DNA from: Gammaproteobacteria bacterium | GTDB taxonomy: Bacteria; Gemmatimonadota; Gemmatimonadetes; Longimicrobiales; Gaopeijiaceae | DNA: 64,000 nucleotides | Reading direction: 5' to 3' | Assembly: GCA_009840525.1 (NCBI GenBank) | Contig: VXNP01000098.1 | Coordinates: 1-64,000, forward strand | In this document: in pieces, positions 25,709-34,058 of the stretch | How the letters are laid out: every line of letters starts with the position of its first letter | Numbering within the stretch: the stretch's first letter is position 1 | Translations under genes and position numbers: made by a program | The notes under the pieces: model-generated | Databases searched by the model: none | What the model saw: only the letters and a program-made list of their open reading frames with translations | What the model was told of the DNA's origin: nothing

Positions 25709-26392
25709 CTAACGCGTCTGGAAGGTAATGGGAATCGCGATCCACACGGGCACGATCTTGTCGAGATTGAGCGCCGGGGTGAACTGGAACACGTTGGCAA
25801 CGCGCAGCGCGGCCTCGTCGAGGGAGGCGTGTCCCGAGGTCTGCGCCACCAGCGTCCTCTGCACCCTGCCTTCCTCGTCGATGAAGAACTGCACGTTCAC
25901 GGTGCCGCCGATGCCCGCGTCGCGCAGGATCGGCGGGTACTCCCGCTCCAGCGCGCGCTGCACCTCGGACTCGTTGATGAGGTCGGGGCGGACGGTGTAG
26001 GGCGTGAAGGTGGGCGCCGCCGAGATGTCGACCGCCTCCTCGTCCGGCGGCGGAGGCAGTTCCTCGACCGGATTGTCCTCGAAGGTGGTCGGCGCGATGG
26101 TGATGTCCTCGCTGATGTCGGCTGCCGCGATCACGGGGGTCGCGGGCCGGCTGATCGCCTGGGGAGGCGGCGGGATTTCGATCTCGGGCGGGAGTTCGAT
26201 CGCCACCAACTCCTCGGAATCGAACGAGACGTCCTCCGCGGTCATGCTCGGCCAGAACATGAACATCACGAAGTGAACCACGGTCGCCGCCAGCACCGAT
26301 CCCCAGAACCAGGTGTTGAACGACCTCTTGAAGCGGTCGTTCGCCGTCAGGGTCGGACCTTCCTGCACCTGCACGGATTCGTTGTCGCTCAT
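25709..26392 (-). CDS. TonB-family energy transducer
   Basis: The 227-residue product has a cytoplasmic N-terminus, one membrane helix (WFWGSVLAATVVHFVMFMFW, about residues 28-47) and a proline/glutamate-rich periplasmic spacer (ELPPEIEIPPPPQAISRPAT, EELPPPPDEEAVD). The C-terminal TonB domain (about residues 140-227) includes VQRALEREYPPILRDAGIGG, GTVNVQFFIDEEGRV and the ending PVWIAIPITFQTR. It transmits proton-motive force from the ExbB/ExbD-type complex encoded just upstream to outer-membrane receptors. Its ATG overlaps the stop of the preceding exbD. Confidence 0.92.
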   Translation of the reverse strand: MSDNESVQVQEGPTLTANDRFKRSFNTWFWGSVLAATVVHFVMFMFWPSMTAEDVSFDSEELVAIELPPEIEIPPPPQAISRPATPVIAAADISEDITIAPTTFEDNPVEELPPPPDEEAVDISAAPTFTPYTVRPDLINESEVQRALEREYPPILRDAGIGGTVNVQFFIDEEGRVQRTLVAQTSGHASLDEAALRVANVFQFTPALNLDKIVPVWIAIPITFQTR

Positions 26393-26838
26393 CGTCTCTC
26401 CCTCGTCATGCGGCGTTCCAACTCGGTCGCGAATACCACGCGGACCACGTTTGCTTCCTGCAGTTCCTCCTGGACCTGATTCACGAACTGATAAGGCACG
26501 TCCGTGTCCGCACGCAAGGAAATCACCAGGCGCCGGTCCGAGTCCGCGTACGCCGGCGCCACGATGTTCGACAGTGTGGACATGGTGATGCTGCGGTCGT
26601 TCACCCACACGTCGCCGTTGCGCTCAACCCACACGTGCATGATGTCCTCTCGCTTCTCGTCGATCTTCTCGCTGGCCGCCGCCGCCGCCCACTCAATGGG
26701 CCGCTCCTTGCTGGTGCGGAAGACGGTCGTGACCATGAAGAAGATGAGAAGCAGAAAGGCGATATCGGCCAGCGACGAAGAAGGGATCTCGTCGGAAGCC
26801 TTCGATTTGCGCGAGAATCCGCCCGTCTTGATAGCCAT
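26389..26838 (-). CDS. ExbD/TolR-family protein (second copy)
   Basis: The 149-residue product has a short basic cytoplasmic tail and one membrane helix carrying the essential aspartate in SSLADIAFLLLIFFMVTTVF (residues about 22-41). A periplasmic domain ending in VNQVQEELQEANVVRVVFAT follows. It is a stator component that couples proton flow to TonB. It lies 3 bp after another exbD gene and overlaps tonB by 4 bp. Its periplasmic part differs clearly from the other copy, so the two may form a heteromeric complex. Confidence 0.92.
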   Translation of the reverse strand: MAIKTGGFSRKSKASDEIPSSSLADIAFLLLIFFMVTTVFRTSKERPIEWAAAAASEKIDEKREDIMHVWVERNGDVWVNDRSITMSTLSNIVAPAYADSDRRLVISLRADTDVPYQFVNQVQEELQEANVVRVVFATELERRMTRERR

Positions 26839-26841
26839 CGG

Positions 26842-27267
26842 CTAATCCTCCAGCAGCTGCAGGGAAATACGTTCTGCCCCGGCGGTCTGCAGGGCGTCGA
26901 GGACATCCACCATGAACCTGTAGGGCGCGTTCGGGTGGGTCTTGACCGCGGCGATCAGGTTGGGGTTCTCGGTGACCCCCTGGCGCCAGATCGCTTCAAC
27001 GTCGTTGGCGCGCACCTGCTGAATCTGCGTGCTCTCGCCCCGTTTCACGTCCACCAGGCCGTTGGGCAGGACCGAGAGGTGCAGGATGTTGCGCTGGCTC
27101 ACCTGGACCTCTTCGGCGGACTCGGGAAGCACCACCGCCAGCCCGCTGTCCTTCGGGAAGACCGTGGTCACCAGAAAGAAGATGAGGAGCAGGAAGGCGA
27201 TGTCCGCCATCGAGGAGGTGGGAACCTCGTCGCTGACCTTGGATTTCTTGTTCTGCAGTACGGCCAT
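26842..27267 (-). CDS. ExbD/TolR-family protein (first copy)
   Basis: The 141-residue product starts MAVLQNKKSKVSDEVPTSSM and continues with the proton-path helix ADIAFLLLIFFLVTTVFPKD (residues about 21-40), whose aspartate is conserved. The periplasmic domain contains HPNAPYRFMVDVLDALQTAG near the C-terminus. It is paired with the second copy directly downstream, as in many Bacteroidetes- and Gemmatimonadota-type TonB operons with two ExbD proteins. Confidence 0.92.
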   Translation of the reverse strand: MAVLQNKKSKVSDEVPTSSMADIAFLLLIFFLVTTVFPKDSGLAVVLPESAEEVQVSQRNILHLSVLPNGLVDVKRGESTQIQQVRANDVEAIWRQGVTENPNLIAAVKTHPNAPYRFMVDVLDALQTAGAERISLQLLED

Positions 27268-27351
27268 CTTCAGGTCCTCCCGCCGATTGCGGCTGTTCCG
27301 TAATCCTTAAGTTACCAATCCGTTCCCCGTATCGTTCCCGTCACGCCCGCA

Positions 27352-28062
27352 TCAGGCGGGCAGTGTCGGCGGGGGCGGGGCCAGCGCAGTGATCGGATCC
27401 CTGGCGACCACCGTCAACTGGCCCGCGTTCTCCAGATCCCAACTGACGTTCAGGATCGCCTGCGTACCCTGCTCCATGTCGACGATCAGCTTGTCGATGC
27501 GCGTGACGAAGAAGTTGTATCCGATGTTGACCGGAATCGCAATCGCGAGCCCGGATGCGGTGGTGAGCAGCGCCACCTTGATGCCGCCGGCGACGAGCGC
27601 CGGATCCACGCTGCCCGCGGCCTCGATGGAGGCGAAGGCGAGGATCATGCCCGCCACCGTGCCCAGGAAGCCCATGAGGGGCGCCACGTTGGCGATGGTC
27701 GCGAGCACCACCAGCCCGCGCTCCAGGAAGCCGAGCTCGATGGTGCCGACGGTGCTGACGGCCTGCTCGATCTCGCCCTCGCCCACCTCGCGCCCCTTGA
27801 TGCGCCGAAGCCCGGCCATGAGGATGGCCGACGCCGGCCCACGCTTCGAGCCTGCCGCCGCCATCGCGCCGTCGATGTCCCCGGCGCGCGCCAGCTCGTC
27901 GACCTCCGCCAGCACCTTCGCGGTGTCCTTGTGGGCCGCCCACAGGGTCCAGGCCTTGGCGATAATCACGCCGAGCGCGATGAGCGAGCACAGGACCAGC
28001 GGATACATCATGAATCCGCCATCGGCGAACAGGGTCAGGAGTCCGAATTGGTCGTTGGCCAC
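27352..28062 (-). CDS. MotA/TolQ/ExbB proton channel family protein
   Basis: This 236-residue inner-membrane protein has a first helix near residues 18-38 (MYPLVLCSLIALGVIIAKAW) and two helices near 100-125 and 140-165. The conserved LGFLERGLVVLATIANVAPLMGFLGTVAGM region forms the proton-channel core. It is the pentameric partner of the two ExbD proteins encoded downstream and heads the TonB operon (84-bp gap to exbD). A longer frame starting at 28132 is a shadow. Confidence 0.93.
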   Translation of the reverse strand: MANDQFGLLTLFADGGFMMYPLVLCSLIALGVIIAKAWTLWAAHKDTAKVLAEVDELARAGDIDGAMAAAGSKRGPASAILMAGLRRIKGREVGEGEIEQAVSTVGTIELGFLERGLVVLATIANVAPLMGFLGTVAGMILAFASIEAAGSVDPALVAGGIKVALLTTASGLAIAIPVNIGYNFFVTRIDKLIVDMEQGTQAILNVSWDLENAGQLTVVARDPITALAPPPPTLPA

Positions 28063-28218
28063 CGAAGCCTTCCTTTTGACGGGATTCGACCGGGATCGCA
28101 GATGCCCGGAGAGACGGAACTCTAGCGAGCACGCACCGCGCGCGCTACTTCAGCAGTGCGAAACTACCTGTCCATCCGCTGGCCTGTCAACGCCGAAATC
28201 CCGCCAGGAGGCGACGCA

Positions 28219-30054
28219 ATGAACGCAATCTTCCGCACCACCGGCCGGGACGCCGCGCGCGTCCCTGGCGCGATCATGTTCCTGCTCCTGCTCGCCGCTG
28301 CGGGCACGCCTCCCGCGGGAGCCCAGGAGGCATCCGATCGGCCCGTCTGGCGCCCGGTCATCCTCGGCACCGAGGCGATGGTCGCCGCGGAGCATCCGCT
28401 GGAGGCGCTGGCCGCCGAGGAGGTGTTGCGCGCCGGCGGGAACGCCTTCGACGCCGCTTCGGCGGTCTTCTACATGACGACGGTCGTGGAACAGCACCAG
28501 GCGGGCATCGGAGGCGACGCCTTCATGGTCGCCTATCTCGCCGCCGAGGACCGCGTGGTCTTCATCAATGGAACCGGGCACGCGCCCGCGCTCGCGACGC
28601 GCGAGTTCTACGAGGAACACGGGGGCATCCCGAGCGCCGGGCCGCTGTCGACCGACGTTCCGGGCGCGGTGGGCGCCTTCGAGCTGGCCCACTCGCGCTA
28701 CGGGAGCCTGCCCAGGGAACAGGTGCTGGCGCCCGCGATCCTCGCCGCGCGCCGGGGGCATCCGCTCGACTTCTGGGTCGCCGGGCATCACGAGCGCTCG
28801 GTGGAGAAGATCTCCCCCTACCCCGCCTCGCGGGAGCTGCTGATGCCGGGCGGGAGGCTGCTCGGAGTGGGCGACCTGTACGTGCAGGAGGATCTGGCCC
28901 GTTCGCTTGAGGAGATCGCGCGCGAGGGCGCCGACGCCTTCTACCGGGGCCGGCTGGCGCGGATGAGCGCGGACTACTACGAGGAGCAGGGCGGACTGCT
29001 CCGCTACGAGGACCTCGCGGGCTACGAGGCCGAGGAGGCGGAGCCCATCCAGGTGAGCTACGAGGGGCTTGAGGTCTACCAGAGCGCGCCCAACTCGCAG
29101 GGCATCGTCATGCTCATGGCGCTGAACATCCTCGAAGGCTTCGATCTGGAGGCGATGGGCCACAACTCCGCGGAATACGTGCATGTGGTCACGGAGGCGA
29201 TGAAGCTGGGCTTCGCCGATCGGAATCGATACGTGGCCGACCCGCGCTTCAGCGACGTTCCCACCCAGGAACTGCTGTCGAAGGAATACGCGGCCGAGCG
29301 CCGTGGGCTCATCCGGATGGACCGGGCGATGAGCGGGGCGCCGGCCGGGGATCCCCGCAGAATGGCCGCCGTAGCCGAGGGGCAGGCCGCGGAGTACGAG
29401 AGCGGGGCGCAGGACGTCTCCCGGCCGGAGGTTCTCTATCGGGAGGACGGCGAAACCTCGTCGTTCTCCATCGCGGACCGCTTCGGGAACCTGGTCTCGG
29501 TGACGCACAGCGTGAACTCGAGCTTCGGCAGCGGGATGGTGGTTCCGGGCGGCGGCTACTTCCTGAACAATCGCATGCCCTACTACGGGCTCGAGCCCGA
29601 CGACGTGAACGTGCTGGAGCCGGGCAAGCGCACCCGCCACACCATCAACCCGGCGCTGGCGCTGAAGGACGGCCAGCCGTACCTGGCGTGGAACACCCCC
29701 GGGGGCGACAACCAGCCGCAGGCAATGTTGCAGGCGTTCCTGGCGGTGGTGCATTTCGGCATGAACGTGCAGCAGGCGGTGGAGGCGCCCACGGTCACGA
29801 GCACCGCTTTCCGGGCGTCGATGTATCCGGGGCGCATGCGGGGCATGCTGACGATGCCCGAGGTGCTGTACCAGGGGGCGGGCGAGGCGCTGGCCGCCCT
29901 CGGCCACCGAGTGGAGGTGAGCCCGCTGCAGCAGCCGTACCGTCAGGCCGCGTCCGGGGCCGGGGCCGTCAAGATGGTGATGATCGACCCGGAGACCGGC
30001 GTCATGTACGGCGGCGTCAGCCCGGCGAAGAGCGACTACGTGATTGGATGGTAA
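28219..30054 (+). CDS. Gamma-glutamyltransferase family protein
   Basis: The 611-residue secreted product has a signal peptide ending around PPAGAQEAS. The large-subunit features NAFDAASAVFYMTTVVEQHQ and GIGGDAFMVAYL follow. Thr413, in ETSSFSIAD, is at the autoprocessing position and would become the N-terminal nucleophile of the small subunit; classical GGTs read TTHxS there. The small subunit contains NNRMPYYGLEPDDVN, TINPALALKDGQPYLAWNTP and PGGDNQPQAMLQ. Such enzymes cleave gamma-glutamyl or related amides in the periplasm. The ATG at 28219 has GGAGG upstream. It leads a cassette with a small protein and an amidase. Confidence 0.9.
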   Translation: MNAIFRTTGRDAARVPGAIMFLLLLAAAGTPPAGAQEASDRPVWRPVILGTEAMVAAEHPLEALAAEEVLRAGGNAFDAASAVFYMTTVVEQHQAGIGGDAFMVAYLAAEDRVVFINGTGHAPALATREFYEEHGGIPSAGPLSTDVPGAVGAFELAHSRYGSLPREQVLAPAILAARRGHPLDFWVAGHHERSVEKISPYPASRELLMPGGRLLGVGDLYVQEDLARSLEEIAREGADAFYRGRLARMSADYYEEQGGLLRYEDLAGYEAEEAEPIQVSYEGLEVYQSAPNSQGIVMLMALNILEGFDLEAMGHNSAEYVHVVTEAMKLGFADRNRYVADPRFSDVPTQELLSKEYAAERRGLIRMDRAMSGAPAGDPRRMAAVAEGQAAEYESGAQDVSRPEVLYREDGETSSFSIADRFGNLVSVTHSVNSSFGSGMVVPGGGYFLNNRMPYYGLEPDDVNVLEPGKRTRHTINPALALKDGQPYLAWNTPGGDNQPQAMLQAFLAVVHFGMNVQQAVEAPTVTSTAFRASMYPGRMRGMLTMPEVLYQGAGEALAALGHRVEVSPLQQPYRQAASGAGAVKMVMIDPETGVMYGGVSPAKSDYVIGW

Positions 30055-30067
30055 GGAGGAAAGAGCC

Positions 30068-30337
30068 ATGCGCCCGCGACCCCAGACGCCCGAACCCACG
30101 GACGAAGAACTCAACGCCTACATCCTGACCCGCTACCGGCTGCTCGGGATCGACATCTCGGTGCTTCCCGAATCGGACGAGGACGCGCCGATGGACCAGG
30201 AGCGGCTGCTCGAGAACGGCCGCTCGATCCTCCGGCAGGACGTCGAGGCCGCGAACTTCCACATCGATCCGCAGTTCAATCTGCCCAGCGCCTTTCCGGC
30301 GCCGTTGGTGGCATGGACGGAGGAGGAAGGATCATGA
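30068..30337 (+). CDS. Small acidic protein coupled to an amidase (AtzG/GatC-like role proposed)
   Basis: The 89-residue product starts 13 bp after the gamma-glutamyltransferase stop, with AAGGAGG upstream. Its stop overlaps the amidase start (ATGA at 30334-30337). It has no signal peptide and is acidic: EPTDEELNAYILTRYRLLGI, then DQERLLENGRSILRQDVEA and FHIDPQFNLPSAFPAPLVAW. Small helical subunits encoded directly before amidases (AtzG/DUF4089, GatC) stabilise the amidase, and this layout suggests a similar partner. I do not recognise the sequence as a member of either family, so this is inference from context. Confidence 0.72.
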   Translation: MRPRPQTPEPTDEELNAYILTRYRLLGIDISVLPESDEDAPMDQERLLENGRSILRQDVEAANFHIDPQFNLPSAFPAPLVAWTEEEGS

Positions 30338-31929
30338 GCGGGGATGGCGCCGGCCGCGCGGTGAGCGCCCGAGCCCGCGAGGCCCCGGCCCCCCAGGACG
30401 ACCGGGTTTCGCGCCGCTGGTTTGTGGAGCGCATGGCGTGGGTTTCTTCGGCTGCGGCGGCCGGCACCCTGTTTTCGCGCACGCCGGCGGCCGCGAGCCC
30501 GGGCGGTCCGGCAGTGACTCCGGAAGCCTTCGGGGCGGATGTGCGGCTTCAGGAGGTCGACGACCTCACGCAGCTCACGATGTCCGAGTCGATGACGCTG
30601 ATCCGAACGGGCGCCCTCGATCCGCGGGAACTGGTCGAGGCGTACGTTGACCGCATCGAGGCCTTCGAAGGAACCTACCAGGCCTACGCCGACCGTCCGT
30701 CGCGCGAGACGCTCCTCGCACAACTGGCCCGGACGCCCGCCGACGAGCGGCGCACCCCGCTCCGGGGCATGTGCCTTGCGCCCAAGGACAATTGCTACAC
30801 GGCGGATCTGCTGACCGAGGGCGGGTCGCTTGTGTTCGAGGGCTTTCAGCCGGACTACGACGCCACCTGCGTGGCCCTGATGCGCGCGGCCGGCGGCCTG
30901 GTTGTGGGGAAGGCGCAGATGGGCAACCTGGCTGGGGGCAGGGCGCGCGTTTACGGCACCACCACGCCGACCACGCGCAACGCCTGGACGCCGGACGACG
31001 TGCGCTACAGCCCGTCGGGATCATCCTCGGGCACGGGGACGGCGGTGGCGGCCCGGCTCGCGGTTGCCGGGCTGGGAACGCAGACCGGGGGCTCGGTGAT
31101 CGGCCCCTCCACCGCGCAGGGGCTGACCGCGGTCAAGCCCACCTTCGGCCGTATCTCCCTGCACGGCATCATCCCGCTAAGCTACACGCGCGACCACGTC
31201 GGCGTGATGGCCCGCGATGCCATGGACGCGGCCATCCTGCTCCAGGTGTGCGCGCAGCCGGATCCGAACGATCCTCGGACGCTCGGCCTCCCGCGGCCCC
31301 CCAACTACGCGCTCGCGGCGACGCCGTTCGGGGGTGACCGCCCGCGCGTGCGCTGGACCACGCGGGTGGGCGTATGGCCCGAGTATCTCGATGGCGACAA
31401 CGAGCGCGTGAACGAGCTGAGGCGCGACTTCCTTACCGAACTCGAGCGCACGCCGGGCGTTCAGATCGTGTCGGACGTGACCCTTCCGGACGACTGGGAG
31501 ACCCTGACCTCACCGCCCCTGGGCGGCTCCCACGGCGACCCCACGGCGTTCTTCATCGAGCAACTGCGCGACGACGTGCGCAACTTCGCCGACCGCCTGC
31601 CCCGCTTCCTGAACGGCATGCTCCAGAGCGCCGACACCTACGTGAAGGTCCAGCAGGCGCGCAACCTCCTGCGCCACCGCATGGTCACGCAGCTCTTCAA
31701 CCAGTGCGACGTCGTGGTCACGAGCGCGGGCGGTTCGTTCGACGGGGCCGGGCTGCCGCTTGCGTGTACGCCCATCGGGTTCGACACGGACGAGACGACG
31801 GGGGCGCGGGTGCCGCGCGGGGTCACGCTCGGGGCACCGCCCTTCGCGGAGGAGCGGCTGCTCGCGGTCATCGCCGCGTACCAGGCGGTGACGGAGTTCC
31901 ATCGGGAGAGGGCGCCGGATCCGAGCTGA
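30334..31929 (+). CDS. Tat-exported amidase (amidase signature family)
   Basis: The 531-residue product has a twin-arginine type N-terminus (SRRWFVERMAWVSSAAAAGT). The amidase-signature catalytic triad is present: K151 in APKDN, S230 in SPSGSSSGTG and S254 in GTQTGGSVIGP; the 24-residue serine spacing equals that of known members. It would hydrolyse a linear or aryl amide outside the cytoplasm. Its start overlaps the upstream small gene. Together with the gamma-glutamyltransferase this suggests a periplasmic amide-degrading pathway. A second small gene follows 12 bp downstream. Confidence 0.92.
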   Translation: MSGDGAGRAVSARAREAPAPQDDRVSRRWFVERMAWVSSAAAAGTLFSRTPAAASPGGPAVTPEAFGADVRLQEVDDLTQLTMSESMTLIRTGALDPRELVEAYVDRIEAFEGTYQAYADRPSRETLLAQLARTPADERRTPLRGMCLAPKDNCYTADLLTEGGSLVFEGFQPDYDATCVALMRAAGGLVVGKAQMGNLAGGRARVYGTTTPTTRNAWTPDDVRYSPSGSSSGTGTAVAARLAVAGLGTQTGGSVIGPSTAQGLTAVKPTFGRISLHGIIPLSYTRDHVGVMARDAMDAAILLQVCAQPDPNDPRTLGLPRPPNYALAATPFGGDRPRVRWTTRVGVWPEYLDGDNERVNELRRDFLTELERTPGVQIVSDVTLPDDWETLTSPPLGGSHGDPTAFFIEQLRDDVRNFADRLPRFLNGMLQSADTYVKVQQARNLLRHRMVTQLFNQCDVVVTSAGGSFDGAGLPLACTPIGFDTDETTGARVPRGVTLGAPPFAEERLLAVIAAYQAVTEFHRERAPDPS

Positions 31930-31941
31930 GAGGAGAACACC

Positions 31942-32112
31942 ATGACCGATCTGCGCGAGCGACTGGACAGGCTACACGCGGTCCGTCGAGAGAAGATAGA
32001 CGAGCGCGCGAAGGCGTTGATCGCCGAGGCGGCGCGTCGCTTCCCCGAACTAGGTCCGCGCCTTCCGCTGCCCCCGCACGACGTAGAGAAGGAAGCCAGC
32101 GGCGGCGAATAA
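31942..32112 (+). CDS. Small charged hypothetical protein downstream of the amidase
   Basis: The 56-residue product begins MTDLRERLDRLHAVRREKID and continues ERAKALIAEAARRFPELGPR before a proline-rich end and a charged tail. It has a strong ribosome-binding site (GAGGAGA, 6 bp before the ATG) and starts 12 bp after the amidase stop. The first 35 residues form an amphipathic, probably coiled-coil helix. Its last 63 bp overlap the 3' end of the convergent tctA gene. I recognise no family. Confidence 0.5.
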   Translation: MTDLRERLDRLHAVRREKIDERAKALIAEAARRFPELGPRLPLPPHDVEKEASGGE

Positions 32113-33516
32113 TAACCCGACGCTGATGGGCGATGAGATGAAGATGAGGGGATCTCCGTCCGACAGGATCAGCGCGCGCCTGAAGTTGGACTCGAGCATC
32201 GGGCCGAGGATGAGGCCGAGGAGCACGGGGATCACGGGGTAGCCGAGCCGTCGCAGGACGTAGCCGAGGATGCCGATGCCCACGGCGACGTAGATGGCGA
32301 ACGTCGTTCGCTCGGAGGTGAAGGCCGCGACCACGGCCAGCGGCGCGATCGCCGGGAAGAGGATGCTCCGCGGCACGCGCGTGATGCGCGCGTAAAACGG
32401 AAGCAGTGTCAGGCCGAACACCAGGATCAGCAGGTAGCTGGCGAAGAAGGCGGCGAAGAGCGGGGCGACGAGGTCCGCGGACTCGGTGAAGAGCTGCGGG
32501 CCGGGGGTGATGCCGTGAATTACCAGGCCGCCGAGGATGACCGCGGTCACCGAGTCGCCGGGGATTCCGAGCGCCAGCAGCGGGACGAGCGCGCCTCCGG
32601 TCACGGCGTTGTTGGCGACCTCGGGAGCCACGATGCCTTCGGGCGCGCCCTTGCCGAAGCGTTCCGGCTCGGGCGAGCTGCGGCGGGCCTCGCTGTAGGC
32701 CAGGAAGGCAGCCATGGCGCCGCCGGCGCCCGGGAGCGCCCCGACTGATGTGCCGATCACCGAATTCTTGACGAAGGGCCTCCATCCCACGCGGCGCACC
32801 TCGCGCCACCAGCCCAGCGCGCCTTCCCGCCCTTCCGAAGGGTAATCCTGGGTCCTCGACGGCGGCAGGCTCGCCTGACGGTACAACTCCGTGAAGGCGA
32901 AGATGCCGATCACCACCGGAATCAGCGGCAGCCCGACCAGCAGGTTCACCGAGCCCAGGGTGTAGCGCGGGACCGGCACCAGGGGGTCGATGCCGATCGT
33001 CGAGAGCATCAGCCCGATGACGGTGGCGGCCATTCCCTTGGCCAGCGATTCGCGCGAGACGGTGGCGACCGCGACCAGCGCCAGCACCACCAGGGCGAAC
33101 ATCTCGGGGGACTGGAAGCGCAGCGCGATGCGCGCCAGTTGCGGGCTGAAGAGCACCAGCACCACGCCCCCGGCCAGGCCCCCCACGACGGAGCTGAAGG
33201 TTGCGATGCCGATGGCGGTGCCGGTCCGGCCCTGGACCGCCATCGCGTTTCCGTCGAGCATGGTCATCGCGTTTGCGGGCGCCCCGGGAATGCGGAGCGC
33301 GATCGCCGCGATCGAGCCCCCGTAGAGGCCTCCGGTGAAGATCCCGACCATCATCACGATCGCGTTGGCGGCCGAGAGCTGGTAGGTCAGCGGCAGCAGC
33401 AGCGCGATTGCCAGGGTGGCGGTGAGGCCCGGGATGGCGCCGACGGCGATGCCCAGAAGCGATCCGGCCGCGAGGGAAAGGAGCAGGGTCGGGTCGAGGA
33501 ATAGTTCGAGGCTCAC
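32050..33516 (-). CDS. tctA: TctA-family large permease of a tripartite tricarboxylate transporter
   Basis: This 488-residue inner-membrane protein has about twelve hydrophobic segments. The TctA signature is at the N-terminus (GIAVGAIPGLTATLAIALLL and GIFTGGLYGGSIAAIALRIP), followed by GALPGAGGAMAAFLAYSEAR in the middle and GGALVPLLALGIPGDSVTAV later. These are the two symmetric gate motifs of the family. With TctB and the TctC-type binding protein encoded upstream, it forms a secondary transporter driven by an ion gradient. The substrate is probably a carboxylate but cannot be named. Confidence 0.95.
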   Translation of the reverse strand: MSLELFLDPTLLLSLAAGSLLGIAVGAIPGLTATLAIALLLPLTYQLSAANAIVMMVGIFTGGLYGGSIAAIALRIPGAPANAMTMLDGNAMAVQGRTGTAIGIATFSSVVGGLAGGVVLVLFSPQLARIALRFQSPEMFALVVLALVAVATVSRESLAKGMAATVIGLMLSTIGIDPLVPVPRYTLGSVNLLVGLPLIPVVIGIFAFTELYRQASLPPSRTQDYPSEGREGALGWWREVRRVGWRPFVKNSVIGTSVGALPGAGGAMAAFLAYSEARRSSPEPERFGKGAPEGIVAPEVANNAVTGGALVPLLALGIPGDSVTAVILGGLVIHGITPGPQLFTESADLVAPLFAAFFASYLLILVFGLTLLPFYARITRVPRSILFPAIAPLAVVAAFTSERTTFAIYVAVGIGILGYVLRRLGYPVIPVLLGLILGPMLESNFRRALILSDGDPLIFISSPISVGLLFAAAGFLLYVVRGQRKART

Positions 33517-33562
33517 GGAGCGCCTCGCGTGGCAGGGACGCTGGGAGCCAATCGCTCGCGAC

Positions 33563-34045
33563 TCATGCCAGCAGGCCCTCCGGCAAGCGGGCTCCCAGTA
33601 CTACCCGGAATAGCACGTAGGTGAGGAGGGTCACGCAGGGTGCCAGCACCAGGATCGTTCGTCGGCGGGCACCGAAGCGTTCCGCCACCGCCCCTGTGTA
33701 GAGTAGGGTCGCGAGTACGTAGCCGAGGACCTGGAAGACGGTGGCGTAGACGATGGTCAGGCCGATGACGGTCCAGGCGCGGGTGGGGCCGGCGCGGCGG
33801 GTGGCGTCGACCGTCCGGCTCTCTTCGGCTGCGCGCTCACGCCGCAGCTTGCGCCATCCCGAGAGCACGATGCCGGCAGAGAAGAGCGCGAGGGCGGCTG
33901 CCAGGCCGATTGGGACGAGGGCTACGTCCGCATCTCCCGACGCGGCGAGCCCGCCGGCCCCGATGCCGTAGGCGAGGGCGACGACGAAGAGGCTGGCGCC
34001 GGAGATGAGGTCGGTTCGGGGAGAACGGCCGCCGTCCGCGCTCAC
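33563..34045 (-). CDS. tctB: TctB-family small permease subunit
   Basis: The 160-residue product has four hydrophobic segments (LISGASLFVVALAYGIGAGG, VALVPIGLAAALALFSAGIV, a pair near WTVIGLTIVYATVFQVLGYV, and LVLAPCVTLLTYVLFRVVLG), as expected for TctB/DUF1468. The GTG at 34045 is the most plausible start; the frame stays open into the upstream gene in an unused phase. It lies between the ThDP enzyme gene and tctA in a single minus-strand operon. Confidence 0.85.
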   Translation of the reverse strand: MSADGGRSPRTDLISGASLFVVALAYGIGAGGLAASGDADVALVPIGLAAALALFSAGIVLSGWRKLRRERAAEESRTVDATRRAGPTRAWTVIGLTIVYATVFQVLGYVLATLLYTGAVAERFGARRRTILVLAPCVTLLTYVLFRVVLGARLPEGLLA

Positions 34046-34058
34046 GCGACCGACCCGC

